Positions 1 to 18,670 of a stretch of DNA of 64,000 bases are shown here, one piece after another. This stretch comes from Trichoplax sp. H2 (taxonomy: Eukaryota > Placozoa > Uniplacotomia > Trichoplacea): assembly GCA_003344405.1 (NCBI GenBank), contig NOWV01000011.1, forward strand, positions 62,001 to 126,000. The letters run 5' to 3'. The position numbers and the translations under genes were made by a program. The notes under the pieces are model-generated. The model saw only the letters and a list, made by a program, of their open reading frames with translations. It was not told the DNA's origin and searched no databases. Position 1 is the stretch's first letter; every line of letters begins with the position of its first letter.

Positions 1-6450
<6,450 letters not shown>

Positions 6451-9109
6451 ATCGTGATGACTGAATGCTTACTGTAGAGAAAACGAGTTAAATAGTTTAC
6501 GTTGTATAACAACTTAGTATTTGAGAAATTAGAGGGAGTATTTTTTGATCAGATTTTTGGATTATATATTCGTTGCTACGATAATTAGTCAAAGTCTGAA
6601 GACATTTTTGAACTTCGTGCACGTGAACTACATGTGTAGTTTGCGTATGGAATTTGAGAAAGATGCTAGCACTTACCATTTTGCATACATGTATTGGAGT
6701 AAAACAGCTAAATAATGTAATTTTGTGAAGTACTTGCAAGGCAGAGGAGCTCTAATTATGCTATTATAACCTAATATAATTCTTTACCTGCAAATGCCAT
6801 AGCAAAAGGAAGCAAGAAAATCTTGCTTTCAATGTTTGCTGTAATGTCAACTTTTTCTTAGCGGATATCCGATCCTTTTCTAATAACTATAATTATTGCT
6901 GTACATTTTCAGTTTATAGAAGTTTGTATTTAAGCTTTATATAACTTACTATTTTTTTACAAGACTATTACAAATATTTTATTGATCTATGTGAAAGATT
7001 TCGCTTCATTTCTAAAATTGAAATATTATCTCTGAAATACGGTATTACATCTACCCCTTACCTTTTACGCTATGCGAGCTGATAAATAATTTATGAATGC
7101 TACAAATTATGTATAATATAGATATGCGATATAGTATTCCCTCTTAACATATTTAACTCGCGTATACGTACGCGTATATATTTAATGTATACCTAAATAA
7201 ATGTAGCGTGCTATAGTAGTAGTGTGTTGTAGAGTAAAAATCGTCTGTTCTTGAAAACTTCTTGTTCAAAATTTTCTTAAGCTTAATACTTATGTATTGG
7301 TTAAAGGTCATGAACCTTTTAATATGCGTATTACCTATGCGAGAATACACACAGTATAACTTATTGTAGAATCGATTACGCAAATCTTTACATCTTTTCA
7401 AATAATCTTTGATACCAATATTAAGAAATTTAATTATTGCTGATTTTTATTGTGTGATCCACTAAACTTCATAAGTAAATATACTAACTATAACATATTT
7501 AGCGTTTTATAATTAACTGTAACAACCATAAGAGCAATAAAATGCAATTAGTTATCCCGTTTGATAGCTTCAATGTAAATACACAATATCAAAAAGAAAA
7601 ATATTATGTTGTTATAATTTATACTCCGTACTGTGGTTGACTAGCTGCAGCCTATTAAAAATATTAACTACTTTTTGAGGTCGACTGAGGATAGGATAGT
7701 GATCTACCTTTCTTTGAGTATAGTTTCGCTTGATTATAATTGTAGGAGCATATTCAGCGATAAAAGCCATTATGTCGATGCTTATCGTCAGCATAATTGG
7801 GCTAGTTATACACGCATCGTATGATGGAATCCTGTTCACGTTTATCACTATGCAATCATTGCTTCTATATCCGTATTAAATGGAATTTCAGAATTGATGA
7901 TTGACTAAATGGCTCAATTTATACCTATATCATGTAGTTGATTGCTTATTAGAATCACGCTTTATATTCTATTCATATATCATATCAACTTTTTTAGGCT
8001 GTGCCATTACCGTAAACTTTTAGATCTACTTAATGCGTACAACAATCATTACTCCGCGATATTGCACTTTCCTGATGATCGTGAAAAGTTATAGTTATAT
8101 ACTTGTACACAGTGTCTAATATTAGTCAAACTCGTCTTCATCATGAAATGCTTCTTTTGCATTGTCATCAACGAAAGAAGTATACGTGTTAGGTATTGAA
8201 ATTTGCTAGATGATTAGCTAGCTATTTAACTAGACTGCTGGCAAGCTTGGCTAAAAGAGCTATGAATTTTAGCTAATATCCTACATAAACAAAGACCTCT
8301 TCGTATCTTTTCCTCTAGCTACGATATCATTCTAATTTGCTAATCTATAGTTTGATCATAGAATAAATGCAATTTTTTAGTAATATCATGTTAATAGACA
8401 GCGACTACAGAGAGCACTTGATAAGAACTTATTTTATAGCTATTACACTATGCATAGTATCATTTCTGCCATAGAATAGCAATAACTACAGCATCGAATG
8501 AGCATAGATTTCCTGATTCTCTGAACTTTATATTTAGACATGGATTATAATTATTAGAGTAGATTGTCCATTTTCAGATCACAGGGTCCAACTATTAGCT
8601 CGAGTCTATCTAGAACTAGAAGTTTTTCTTTTTCTATCCAAATGATCCAATCTAGGTTTATACAGACACACGGACAATCAGACGTACGCGATACGGTACG
8701 CGGCACTGTGCCGCAAACTACAGTACTGTACTGTACTGTACATTGTAATTACTACAGAGACACTGTAGCACATACTGTAGATTGTTAGCTGCAGCATGAC
8801 AGCAACCTGGTGTTCAGAAATTTGCAGCCGCTATTGCTCCCTCATCGCTACAAACGTCCTTGAATTATTAGCTTATATTAATATCTTTATTTCCATTTAT
8901 TTCCAAATAGAGTGAATAGGCTGTAATTATTGCATATTTTGGCTATTGCTAAGGGCTGTACGATCTTAATACTGCAGCTTACGACAGCTAAAGTGGTATA
9001 CATAAGCTTTAACTGAGGGTTAAGGTACGAGTCAATGCAAGACCATTTTAAAGGTACGTCAATTCATAAATTTTATTGCAAACGTTGAGGCCGACTCTCT
9101 AACTGTGAC
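6451..9109. other. Intergenic WDR7-DHX37: 3' UTR, no gene seen
   Basis: This 2.66-kb AT-rich stretch follows the WDR7 stop. Possible poly(A) signals AATAAA occur at 7196-7201 and near 7535, but both lie far from the stop and are uncertain. The short open frames on either strand show no family resemblance. Near 8.64-8.77 kb there is a palindrome and a TACTG repeat block, listed separately. The DHX37 promoter should lie in the last few hundred bases, but no clear TATA box was recognised. Confidence 0.5.
8700..8741. repeat. 15-nt palindrome followed by TACTG pentamer run
   Basis: Positions 8700-8714 form a perfect odd palindrome (arms GCGGCAC/GTGCCGC around one T). Right after it, 8719-8741 is a TACAG/TACTG run in which TACTG is repeated in tandem. 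Both lie in the intergenic stretch about 400 bp upstream of the DHX37 start. The same pentamer occurs at several other places in the window. Confidence 0.8.
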
Positions 9110-12100
9110 ATGGCAAGAAAGAGACGAAAGTACTTGCCTTGCAAGACAGCAAGCAAAGAAAGCGAAAGCAAGGGTAATGATACCAGCCAAAAGAAGAGAC
9201 AAGATACTACTGCAAGTGTGCAGCTGGACAGTAACATCTTCCTGCAGCAAAAGTCTGCAACTGACGACGATCCCAATCGTGACAGCAACGCTTTATTATT
9301 ACCTGATCGACAGAAGAAGAAAAATCCAACCCAAATAGTGGCAAAAACTAGTAAAAAATTAAGTAATAAACAACGTAAACGACTAGAGAAGATTGTTGAA
9401 GGAAAGAAGAAGAAAGCTAAGGTGACATAATATACTCCATAAACGAATGCATGGCTCTGATTAATGAGGATTATGAACAACATTTAAATCCTAGAGGTTT
9501 CTCAATCCCTTGTAGAGTATATTTAGTTTAAGTATGTCATCGTTATGCAAATTGCAATTCTGAAATTCTTTAGGATAAAGCTTCATGTATAGGTTATCGT
9601 ATAAATGCATATTGTATATTTAAAGACTATTTCACAATAACTACAAGTAGGACTCACTAGCAATTAGAGCCATTAGCTAGCTCAGCCTTTGACAATACGC
9701 GTATAACCCTGCTTGAAACATGTACTCGCTTGCTAAATGAATCCGTTAAGCGATGCAATAACATTTCTTGATATTTCATATAAATATTTCTGGAATACAG
9801 TATGTTACTTTGAGATAAGTAATGATCAACATAAGGTTCTAAAATTTAAACGTCTTGATATGTGTTAAGTTTCGATAACAATACATGTCGTTTGTTGTTA
9901 TAGAGAGCGGAATTACTTAAATCATTAGCCAAGTATACTATCAATCAAGAGGAATTGCAAATGTATCAATCTACGGCTAAATTAAATAGGTAAATTTATA
10001 ATACTATATGTAACTCTGGCCAATGTTATGAACTAACCATTTTATTAAATTTAAATTCAGTAAACTTTTCAAGAGGAAATCTGCAGATGCAGAGGAAATG
10101 ACTGCTAAGAAATTACGAAAAGATTGGATCAGGACAAATACTAATGAAGATGACGAAGAAATAACTGACGATTCTTCTGTGAATGATGATAGTGACAGTG
10201 ATAGTCAAATAGATGACGATAACAGTGACGAAGCAATTCAGCCAAATGAAAATGAAAATATATCACCATCTGAAAAACCATCGCAAGCTCTTGATATTAA
10301 GCCTAAAGAATTAGACGAACCGACGAAAATTATGAAATCCTTACCAACAACCAAAGACGATTCGAAAAGTGTATTTATTACAGTTGACAGAGATACAGAT
10401 ATTCAGGTTCGCTTAATTATATATATATTTATATATATATATATACTGTAGCCAGGTGTCGATAAATAATCTTACCTTCATCATATTACGGAATATTGGA
10501 TGTGTATTATTTCTGTAACATAGGTTGCCCGCCTTCAGTTACCAATTCTTAGCCAAGAAGATTCTATTATGGCGGCTATTAAAGAGAATCCAGTAACAAT
10601 TATATGTGGTGAGACTGGATGCGGTAAGACAACTCAAGTCCCGCAATTTTTATATGAATATGGTTTTACTTGTTCTAGCGATGGAAGGTAAGTAATCCAT
10701 TAATTATTCATTGATAACTAAATATAGTTTTAGTTATTGTCTGCCTGTGACAGCCTTATTTCTTGCATTGCTACAAATTAATACATACCCATTTCCATAT
10801 CTAGTGATACCAAAGCCATGATGATTGGTGTCACCGAACCGCGACGTGTTGCAGCTATCAGTGTATCTAAAAGAGTTGCTGAAGAAATGTCAATGGCAAC
10901 AAGGTTAAAATTTGCACTAAATTAAAAAGATTATCAATGCGTTATTGTATGGTAATAATATATTGTTGTATTACGACTACTGCTCGATACTACTGTTTTA
11001 GTATAGCACAAAGATAAGACAATTTTATCATTCAGATTTATTTAGCACTTTAAATGCTTAGAAATTCTATACTTACAATTAGAATATAGAATACTTATTC
11101 ATAACCAATTCATAACCAATAGCAACCATCAATCATTTTCGTGCTCTAAGACAGATCTTAATCAAAATTAGGCTTATATTAAAAGTCTAAACCACACATT
11201 ATTTTGCAATCATACCTTTAGAGCTATTTTCATATATTATAATAACCCTTATGTTATTAGCTGTTTTACTTGATAAAGTTCTCATGGTTGCATTTCATTT
11301 GATCTACCCTCAATTTTTTTCTATACGTTCGTGCAGCCAAGTCTCTTATCAGATCCGTTACCAAGGGAATGCAACAGGTATGGATGATTAATCATTGCAT
11401 CATGAGTCATGACACAATGCCAATTCAAAACCTCCCGTGAAATACGAGTAAACACTCATTTGTTTATATCAGCAAATTCGTCACTTAATTACATCATGTA
11501 TACTACAGATGACACCAGAATTAAATTCATGACCGATGGTATACTATTAAAAGAAGTTGAGAAAGTAAGCATCCCAAACTGTGTATAATCTTTTGTACTA
11601 GAAGTCAAATTACGTAATAAATTTAATAGTATCATTAATAGCTCGATATACCTCATTTCTATCTAACTTTTCCATGCCTGATGCATATCTTATGCATAAC
11701 CATATCACACTAGAAATGATTACTATTTTTTGCCTTTGCATTGCAACTGTGTAGGATTTTCTTCTAAAGAAATATGCTGTCATTGTTCTTGACGAAGCTC
11801 ATGAACGTAGTGTATTTACTGACATCCTTATTGGTTTGCTATCACGGATAGTACCTCTTCGAAATAAAGTATGAAATAACAATATATATATGTATATATT
11901 AAATGATTCTCATTAATCCGCATTTATTTTTGGTCGTATTGGTGAATATTAGAAAGGAATACCTCTAAAACTAATTATCATGTCAGCTACATTAAGAGTA
12001 GCGGATTTTAGCGAGAACAAAAGGCTCTTCCCCATTCCACCTCCAGTGGTCAAGGTATGTACGTCTGTTTTGTTGCATAATATAGCCTACATAGTGCAAT

Positions 12101-15100
12101 ACTCTAAAGATTCTTATAGCATTCATTCTATATCCTTCTTAACGTTATGCAGGTGTACTTACTTAACGCTAACAGGGTTTTAATTTAGAATGATGCCTAC
12201 AGCTTTGATGAACTACTTTTACATTGAGGTGTAATTCAATGTATGTGTACCTTTCTTAATATTTTAGGTAGAAACGAGGCAATATCCTGTTTCGGTTCAT
12301 TTTAGTAAGAAGACGCCAGAGAATTATGTTGCAGAAGCATATAGAAAAGTTAGTAAATTGAATCAGCGATGATTAATTACAGTTGGAATCGATATGATTG
12401 CGATAATTCTTGTAGGTATGTAAAATTCACCGACAATTAAAAGATGGTGGTATACTAGTATTTTTAACTGGTCAAGCGGAAATAAGTGCATTATGTCGTA
12501 AATTACGTCGAACCTTTCCTGAATGCAGCAAAATCAATGAAACCGATACAACAGGTAGTATTTTAGTACTGACTTGTGCAATTCCCGTGGTTATTTGTTT
12601 ACTGTTAAAATACCGTAGGTGGTTTTTGTTCTTAATTACTACCAAGCTAAGACTATAAATTATATATAGAAAACGTCTCCCGGAGAGAGGACGATAGTGA
12701 AGAAAACTTAAAGTATGTCAGTTATTAGGTCTTGCATTATGATATATTTCGTACGATATAAAATACTTCTGTTACTGAAGCACAGTAATATCCTACTACC
12801 GCACAATATATCATAGGAAAAATACCTCCCCTCCAAAATTAGAAGATCGAGACTGCGAGATTGACTGTGTCGATGATTTATATGACAATGAATTGGCCAG
12901 TGATGACGATGAAAGCCAATCAGACGATGTAACATTTATGCTATGGAATAACTGTTCGTCTATTTGTTAAAATTAATGGATTGTGCAACTAAAATATTAA
13001 CCTCTACTATCAGGATGTTCCACAAGCAAATGATTCAAATCTTCCCTTGTATGTTCTTCCCTTGTTCTCGTTACTTAGCGGAAAGAGACAAAGTTTGGTA
13101 AGCCTTTGTAATATAGTTATGTATGCGTCTATCCGTAGATATACAAATGTGTCATTTTAAAAATGTCTATCTTCGGTGAATGACACATCATATAATAGTT
13201 ATGCATCTTTTATAGAAATTAAAGAGATCGTTATTACGTTGAAACCAATAAAATATTTTGGTGTAGGTTTTCCAACCTCCTCCGGAAGGAACAAGACTAT
13301 GTGTTGTAGCTACGAATATCGCAGAAACATCAATTACAATTCCAAATATTAAATATGTGGTCGATTCTGGAAAGGTTCATATTGATTGATCATCTATAAT
13401 ACGTTCCAAATTCCATAATTGATATATCTAATCACGTACTAAAATCGTTGTTAATACTGTATATCAGGTTAAAAGACGATACTTCGATAAAGTTACTGGA
13501 ATTTCATCCTTTGTGTAAGAAATTTTTTTCGAAATCAGATAGTTTTATGAGACAAAAAGGATATCTTATTTATATTCCCTTGTGCAGTGTTACCTGGACC
13601 TCGAAAGCATCTGCAAACCAAAGAGCAGGTAGAGCAGGAAGAACTGAACCTGGACACTGTTATAGGTAGGTGTTGCAGTTTAAATATGAAAGTAGTACTC
13701 AAAAAAGTTTCTTATCTATATCGAGTTTGGAATCATTTCGAGTAAAAATTTTATCAAGCTTATCAAATGACTTTATTCTACATTATTAATAATAGATTAA
13801 AAATTTCTAACATTTTTTAAATTTACTTAGACTATACTCTTCGGCTATATTTAACAATGAATTCGACGACTTTTCGCCACCAGAAATGATTAGGAGACCA
13901 GTAGATGACCTGGTTCTACAAATGAAGGTTAGATTTTAACTTCCGGAAACCGTTAGTAGGAACTAGCAAGATGATAATTATTGCAATAATATTCGTTTCG
14001 ATAAGTGATTATTCGTAGAAATTAAGAAATCAATTTTTACGGTTTCATATTGTAGGCTATTGGAATCCAGAAAGTAATCAATTTTCCTTTTCCTACCTGT
14101 CCTGAAAGAGAAGCTTTACAGGTTTTTAGCAATTGATCAACAGATTTGGTCATTGCAAATCTGATCTCGTTATGATACTTGGATTAATGTTAGGCTGCCG
14201 AGCAACTTTTATTCAACCTGGGATCTTTAGAAGACAAAAGCAATAACACAAGTATATATAAATTCTTATTACTGCTACTATACACGCATTAGAATTGGTT
14301 TGTTTAAATGGGCTGTGTTAATTCTAAATGATGAAACTTCATTTTTGCATTAGAAAAGAGCTATTCAATAACAAGCTTAGGCAAAGTTATGTCTCAGTTC
14401 CCGGTAGCTCCGCGATATGCTAAAATGTTGGTTATTAGCGAACAATATGGTTGTTTGCCTTACGTAATCACTCTTGTTGCAGCGTTAACCGTAAAGGTAA
14501 AACTGAAACTTTCTAGCATATTTATTTAGAATTTGAATCTTTATTTATACCACGGGTTAGGACATTTTTTTCGATATCGATGAAATAAGTCAAGATTCTT
14601 CAAAACAGGTAAGTAACAGTATTATCATAAGAAAACTGGTAAAATAGGCGCTACAATAATTTAGGAATATGTTTTAAAATAGCGTATCTCTATTACCTAG
14701 GATCCCGCAATAATTGCAGCTAAACTTCGAATAAAGCAAACGAGAAAAGTATGGGCTTCTGAGGTTGAGGCAGATATCTAATTTTTACTTAATCAATAAC
14801 AATTATTTCTATATACTCTATACTATAATTGTATTAATGTCTTTTATCGTACGTTAGGGTGCAAAATGTTTATTGGGAGACTACATGGTGTATTTGCGTT
14901 CTGTTGGGGCTTCAGAATATGCTAAAAATAGCATTGATTTTTGCGCAAAGACTGGACTAAGATACAAAGCGATGACAGAAATACGAAAGCTTCGTGTACA
15001 ACTAACTAATACTGGTTTGTTATTGATATACTTGAGCTTATCAAATTGTAAAGTAATGCCATGATCTGTTCTAAAAGTTTTTTTGTATGATTTGTAAACA

Positions 15101-16647
15101 AATTTGGTATGTCTTACATAGTAAATGGCATAAACTCGTCTTCTAATGAATGCGTTGATCCAAAGATGCCTCCTCCAACACAGATACAGGTATATATCAG
15201 GTTTCAATCCTCAAACCGAAGCGACTTGATTGCAACCAATTTGTCACTAAAATTTGTCATTCAAAATTTAGTGCAATCTCATTCGCCAGATTATCCTTGC
15301 TGGCATGTGTAATTACGTTGCAAGGTATTCTATTTCTAATTTTATCATAATCTCGAACATTTACTACTGGAAATTTACTTATAAAAAATTAAACTACTTT
15401 AATAGGAAGGTGCCAGCAGAGGGAATCAAGGATCCTAAAATGAAAGATGCTTATCAAGTTTGTTTTATATCTTCTATTGCTATTTACTTATAAGTTAAGC
15501 ACATCTAATAATTTAATTATTACAGAGTTGTTTAACCAACGATTGGGTATATATACATCCTACGTCATCGTTATCGAATCAATTGCCAGAGTTTGTAGTT
15601 TATCAAGAAATTTTGGAGACTAAAAGACTATATATGAAAAGTAAATTTCTTACGCTTATCAACTTGGATTGTTATAAATATTTTTAACGTAGCAGATGAG
15701 TTTGCTAAGAGTTCAATTTATAATTGCGTATATAAAGCGTATACAATAATACAAAATTTTTAATTTTAAAGACGTATGTGCTGCACAGCCCGACTGGTTT
15801 CCTAAACTATTGCCAAGCCTTTGTACATTCTCAAAACCGTTAGATGATCCGCCTGTTCGATATGATACAGATAGTGGCAGGATTAAATGTCATATGTCGT
15901 GCACATTCGGTAAACGGATTCAAGAAGTTAATTCAATCTCAACGAGATACTAATTTGATGCTGTACATATTATCTAAGGTCCTCAGGCATGGCCAATCCC
16001 ACCAGCTGAAGTAGATTATCCAGAATCAATCGAAAAATATAAATGGTTTGCTGTATTCTTATTGGATGGGAAAGTAAGGAAGCACCTATAATTTACTTCA
16101 TCATATCTAAAACTATTGATTATTAATCAACATTTGCACATTATATAGATATTTCCAAAATTGTCCGCATATTCATCAAAGCTCCTGAGCTCTCCGAAAA
16201 CAATGGTAAAAAGTTGGGCAAAGTATGTTTATTGATTCATCAAATTATCGTGCAAACTTTTAAATAGTTTTAATATACATGTACAACTTGTCTGTAGTCA
16301 TTCCATCGAAGAAAACTATTAAGCATAGTGTAATTTATAGGCTGCAGCCACGAACTGAATCATTACTTCAAGCATTAATACATGAGAATATAGCTACACG
16401 TGACTCTTTAGCAGAAAAGTGGAAAATCAAACCAGACTGTAAGTGATTATATTTTTTTATTTTTATTGGTATTGTTTATGGATTTTCGTTACTCGAAAAT
16501 TGCAATATCGCTATAGTGCAAGACATTTGAAAATTCTTAATAAACACTTCAATAATAGATCTATTTGATGTCTATTCGAGATGGTTACCGCAGTCTTATC
16601 ATGAGGAAGTAATATCGATGTGGCCGCCTGTTAAGACAGACGAATGA
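9110..16647 (+). CDS. DHX37: DHX37 (Dhr1) DEAH-box RNA helicase, 33 exons
   Basis: Nucleolar DEAH/RHA helicase; in yeast and human it unwinds U3 snoRNA from pre-18S rRNA in the small-subunit processome (family knowledge). Exons: 9110-9421, 9904-9989, 10061-10406, 10524-10687, 10805-10903, 11337-11377, 11509-11564, 11755-11868, 11953-12054, 12268-12348, 12416-12554, 12670-12712, 12817-12928, 13014-13097, 13267-13374, 13468-13514, 13588-13665, 13831-13927, 14056-14121, 14194-14251, 14354-14496, 14561-14608, 14701-14763, 14858-15014, 15122-15189, 15272-15324, 15406-15457, 15526-15640, 15772-15909, 15979-16073, 16149-16222, 16341-16438, 16559-16647. They sum to 1141 codons plus stop (human about 1157). 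Motifs: basic start MARKRRKY, acidic linker in exon 3, motif [11 protein letters not shown] (about residue 277), Ia [16 protein letters not shown] (381-384), [38 protein letters not shown], then the helicase-associated C-terminal region ending at WPPVKTDE. The start fits the family's short basic N terminus. Confidence 0.96.
10424..10445. repeat. TA-rich microsatellite in DHX37 intron 3
   Basis: A short TA/ATAT run lies just after the exon 3 donor, inside intron 3. It is simple sequence with no evident function. Confidence 0.75.
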
Positions 16648-16741
16648 ATCTGCTCAACGGCAATGAAAACGTCGACTTTAAAACTATTTCACCAATAATA
16701 GTTATATATATGTACATGAAGTATGATTGCTGACCCAGGGT

Positions 16742-16747
16742 AATAAA
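16742..16747 (+). terminator. Probable DHX37 poly(A) signal
   Basis: AATAAA lies about 95 bp after the DHX37 stop codon at 16647 and is the first canonical hexamer downstream. Assignment is by position only. Confidence 0.5.
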
Positions 16748-18570
16748 TTGTAGCTGCTGCTATTAAAGCATTGTCAATATCCGCGATATCAAAGGCAATT
16801 AAGTGATTGTACAAGTGCATATTTTAACTGCTTGTCCACCCACGTCGGTACAATTTATTAAATTTAATTGTGTAAATATAGCATTTTTTATGTCTATGAT
16901 CAATATCTATCTGATGAAAGTAAATAACACTATATTCCTGATTTTATCTTGCATTACACAAGTTAAAGATTCTATGATGTCTCTTTACAACAGCAGTAAC
17001 ATTATATAATTTACTTTCGCCGCCAAAAGTGATTAAATTTATCATATACATATTGTTTTAATAAATTGGACACACAAGATCTTCGCTATCAGTATGATAT
17101 TACAAATAATGATCCCATTTACTGATGTTATTGCACTAAGCTTTGAGGATTAATGGTAATGTATCGTATGTTTGAAACTTTAGAGAAGATATCATCATTA
17201 TTATGCAGGGACCATATTAATGAGCTATTGATCAATATCATACGAACAATGAATACATACATGCTGGCTAATATAAGAGTAACCATGGTAACCGATACTA
17301 TAGCAGTTGATATAACAATACTTTATATAGTATTCATTATTTAGTATCAGTAGGTCGAAATTCTTAGTCAGTGACCACCTGTGATTCTAAATAATTTTAA
17401 AATCAAATTTAAATCTTTATCCATTTATATACTATTAATATTATCAACATATTACTTGATCACTAATTTACGGTTAGATTGCCATACATATATAACTTGC
17501 ATCGAAAATCGCTGTATCACTGTACATCATTTACAGTAGTTACAACATCCAATAGATATATATAATGATTGATCGTTTATTTAAACCATAGATAATCATT
17601 ACAATATTACCTCAGTAACACAGTTAGGCTTCCGCACGACTGTAATAAAGCATGATGATAAAATAACGTTAAACTTCCCCTATTATCTATATCCGTCTCT
17701 AATTTCTAGGTTATGATCCGATCCTGTAAAGAATTTTCATAGGAATTTATTAAGATTGACGATTTATATTTAAAATATAAAGAATGTAAAAATAGTATCC
17801 TAGGTAGAGCAAACACCAGCATTTTTTAATCTTATACTTTATAATCAATCAAACAGAAAGGAATATAAATACTCATTACAGTGTTTCCTAAATAACAATA
17901 TCTGAAACATTCTTCGTGGTGATGAACATGTAGAGTATATTTTTAAAAACTATATATGGCTAAACTACGAAGTTAAGATTATTTACTTGTAGCCATTTTT
18001 AAATATATTTAATATATTTTTATTTACCAAAACTAAGGGTTGATCAACAATCTGCATAGTTAATGTCGTAAATCTTTACATCAATAATAGAAGTGTAAAT
18101 TCAACAGGTATGTAAGAATTTTATCTCTTTGATTTAGCTAGTCACGAATAGTATTTTTATTAACCAAATTATCGACACTCAATGTTGAAGAAATGAAGCT
18201 CAAATTAGATATAGATGCTCCATTTGAAGACAGTATGATTATAGACAAGTTAGACTAATTCTCGTCCAATCTATCGTGATAAAGGGTAGTTGAGAATCAA
18301 AAATCATCCAAATAACCAGAAATAAAAACTGTTTATTCATATGCATTATAATACAAAATATAGAGAACCTCTTTCGTGCCTTGTCTTTGTTTAGTTCCAA
18401 GATGCCTATGCATTAAATAAAATGATAACAATAAGAAGAAAAACTACAATTATTCTATCCATTAATATTTTTAACTAAGCATAAAAGTACAATACTTAAG
18501 TCCAACGGGGATACTATTCATATAGAATAGTTTAATATGTTTATTAAGAGTATTGACGACGCAATAGTTG

Positions 18571-18577
18571 TATAAAG
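18571..18577 (+). promoter_or_regulatory. TATA-like element upstream of GST A
   Basis: TATAAAG sits about 100 bp upstream of the GST A start codon. GST C and GST D have comparable elements at similar distances, which supports a shared core-promoter layout. In AT-rich DNA a single TATA match is weak evidence. Confidence 0.4.
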
Positions 18578-18670
18578 ATCGCTCAACAAAACGTTAAAGT
18601 ATACTTTGGATACAAGTTTTACCGGGCCATAAATCTAGATAACTTTTCCACCGTTCTCAAAATTGCCGAT

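Larger units (their letters stand above)
16648..18670. other. Intergenic DHX37-GST A, no gene seen
   Basis: About 2 kb of AT-rich sequence. AATAAA at 16742-16747, about 95 bp after the DHX37 stop, is a plausible poly(A) signal. The small open frames at 16803-17009 and 17153-17344 have low-complexity, AT-driven composition and no recognisable domain. The GST A promoter lies at the right end. Confidence 0.5.

Noticed and set aside
9059-9483. Overlapping open frames on both strands at the DHX37 start
   Set aside because: The plus frame from 9110 is the true DHX37 first exon (MARKRRKY, phase fits exon 2). The minus frames are its reverse shadows, with Leu/Phe-rich artefactual sequence.
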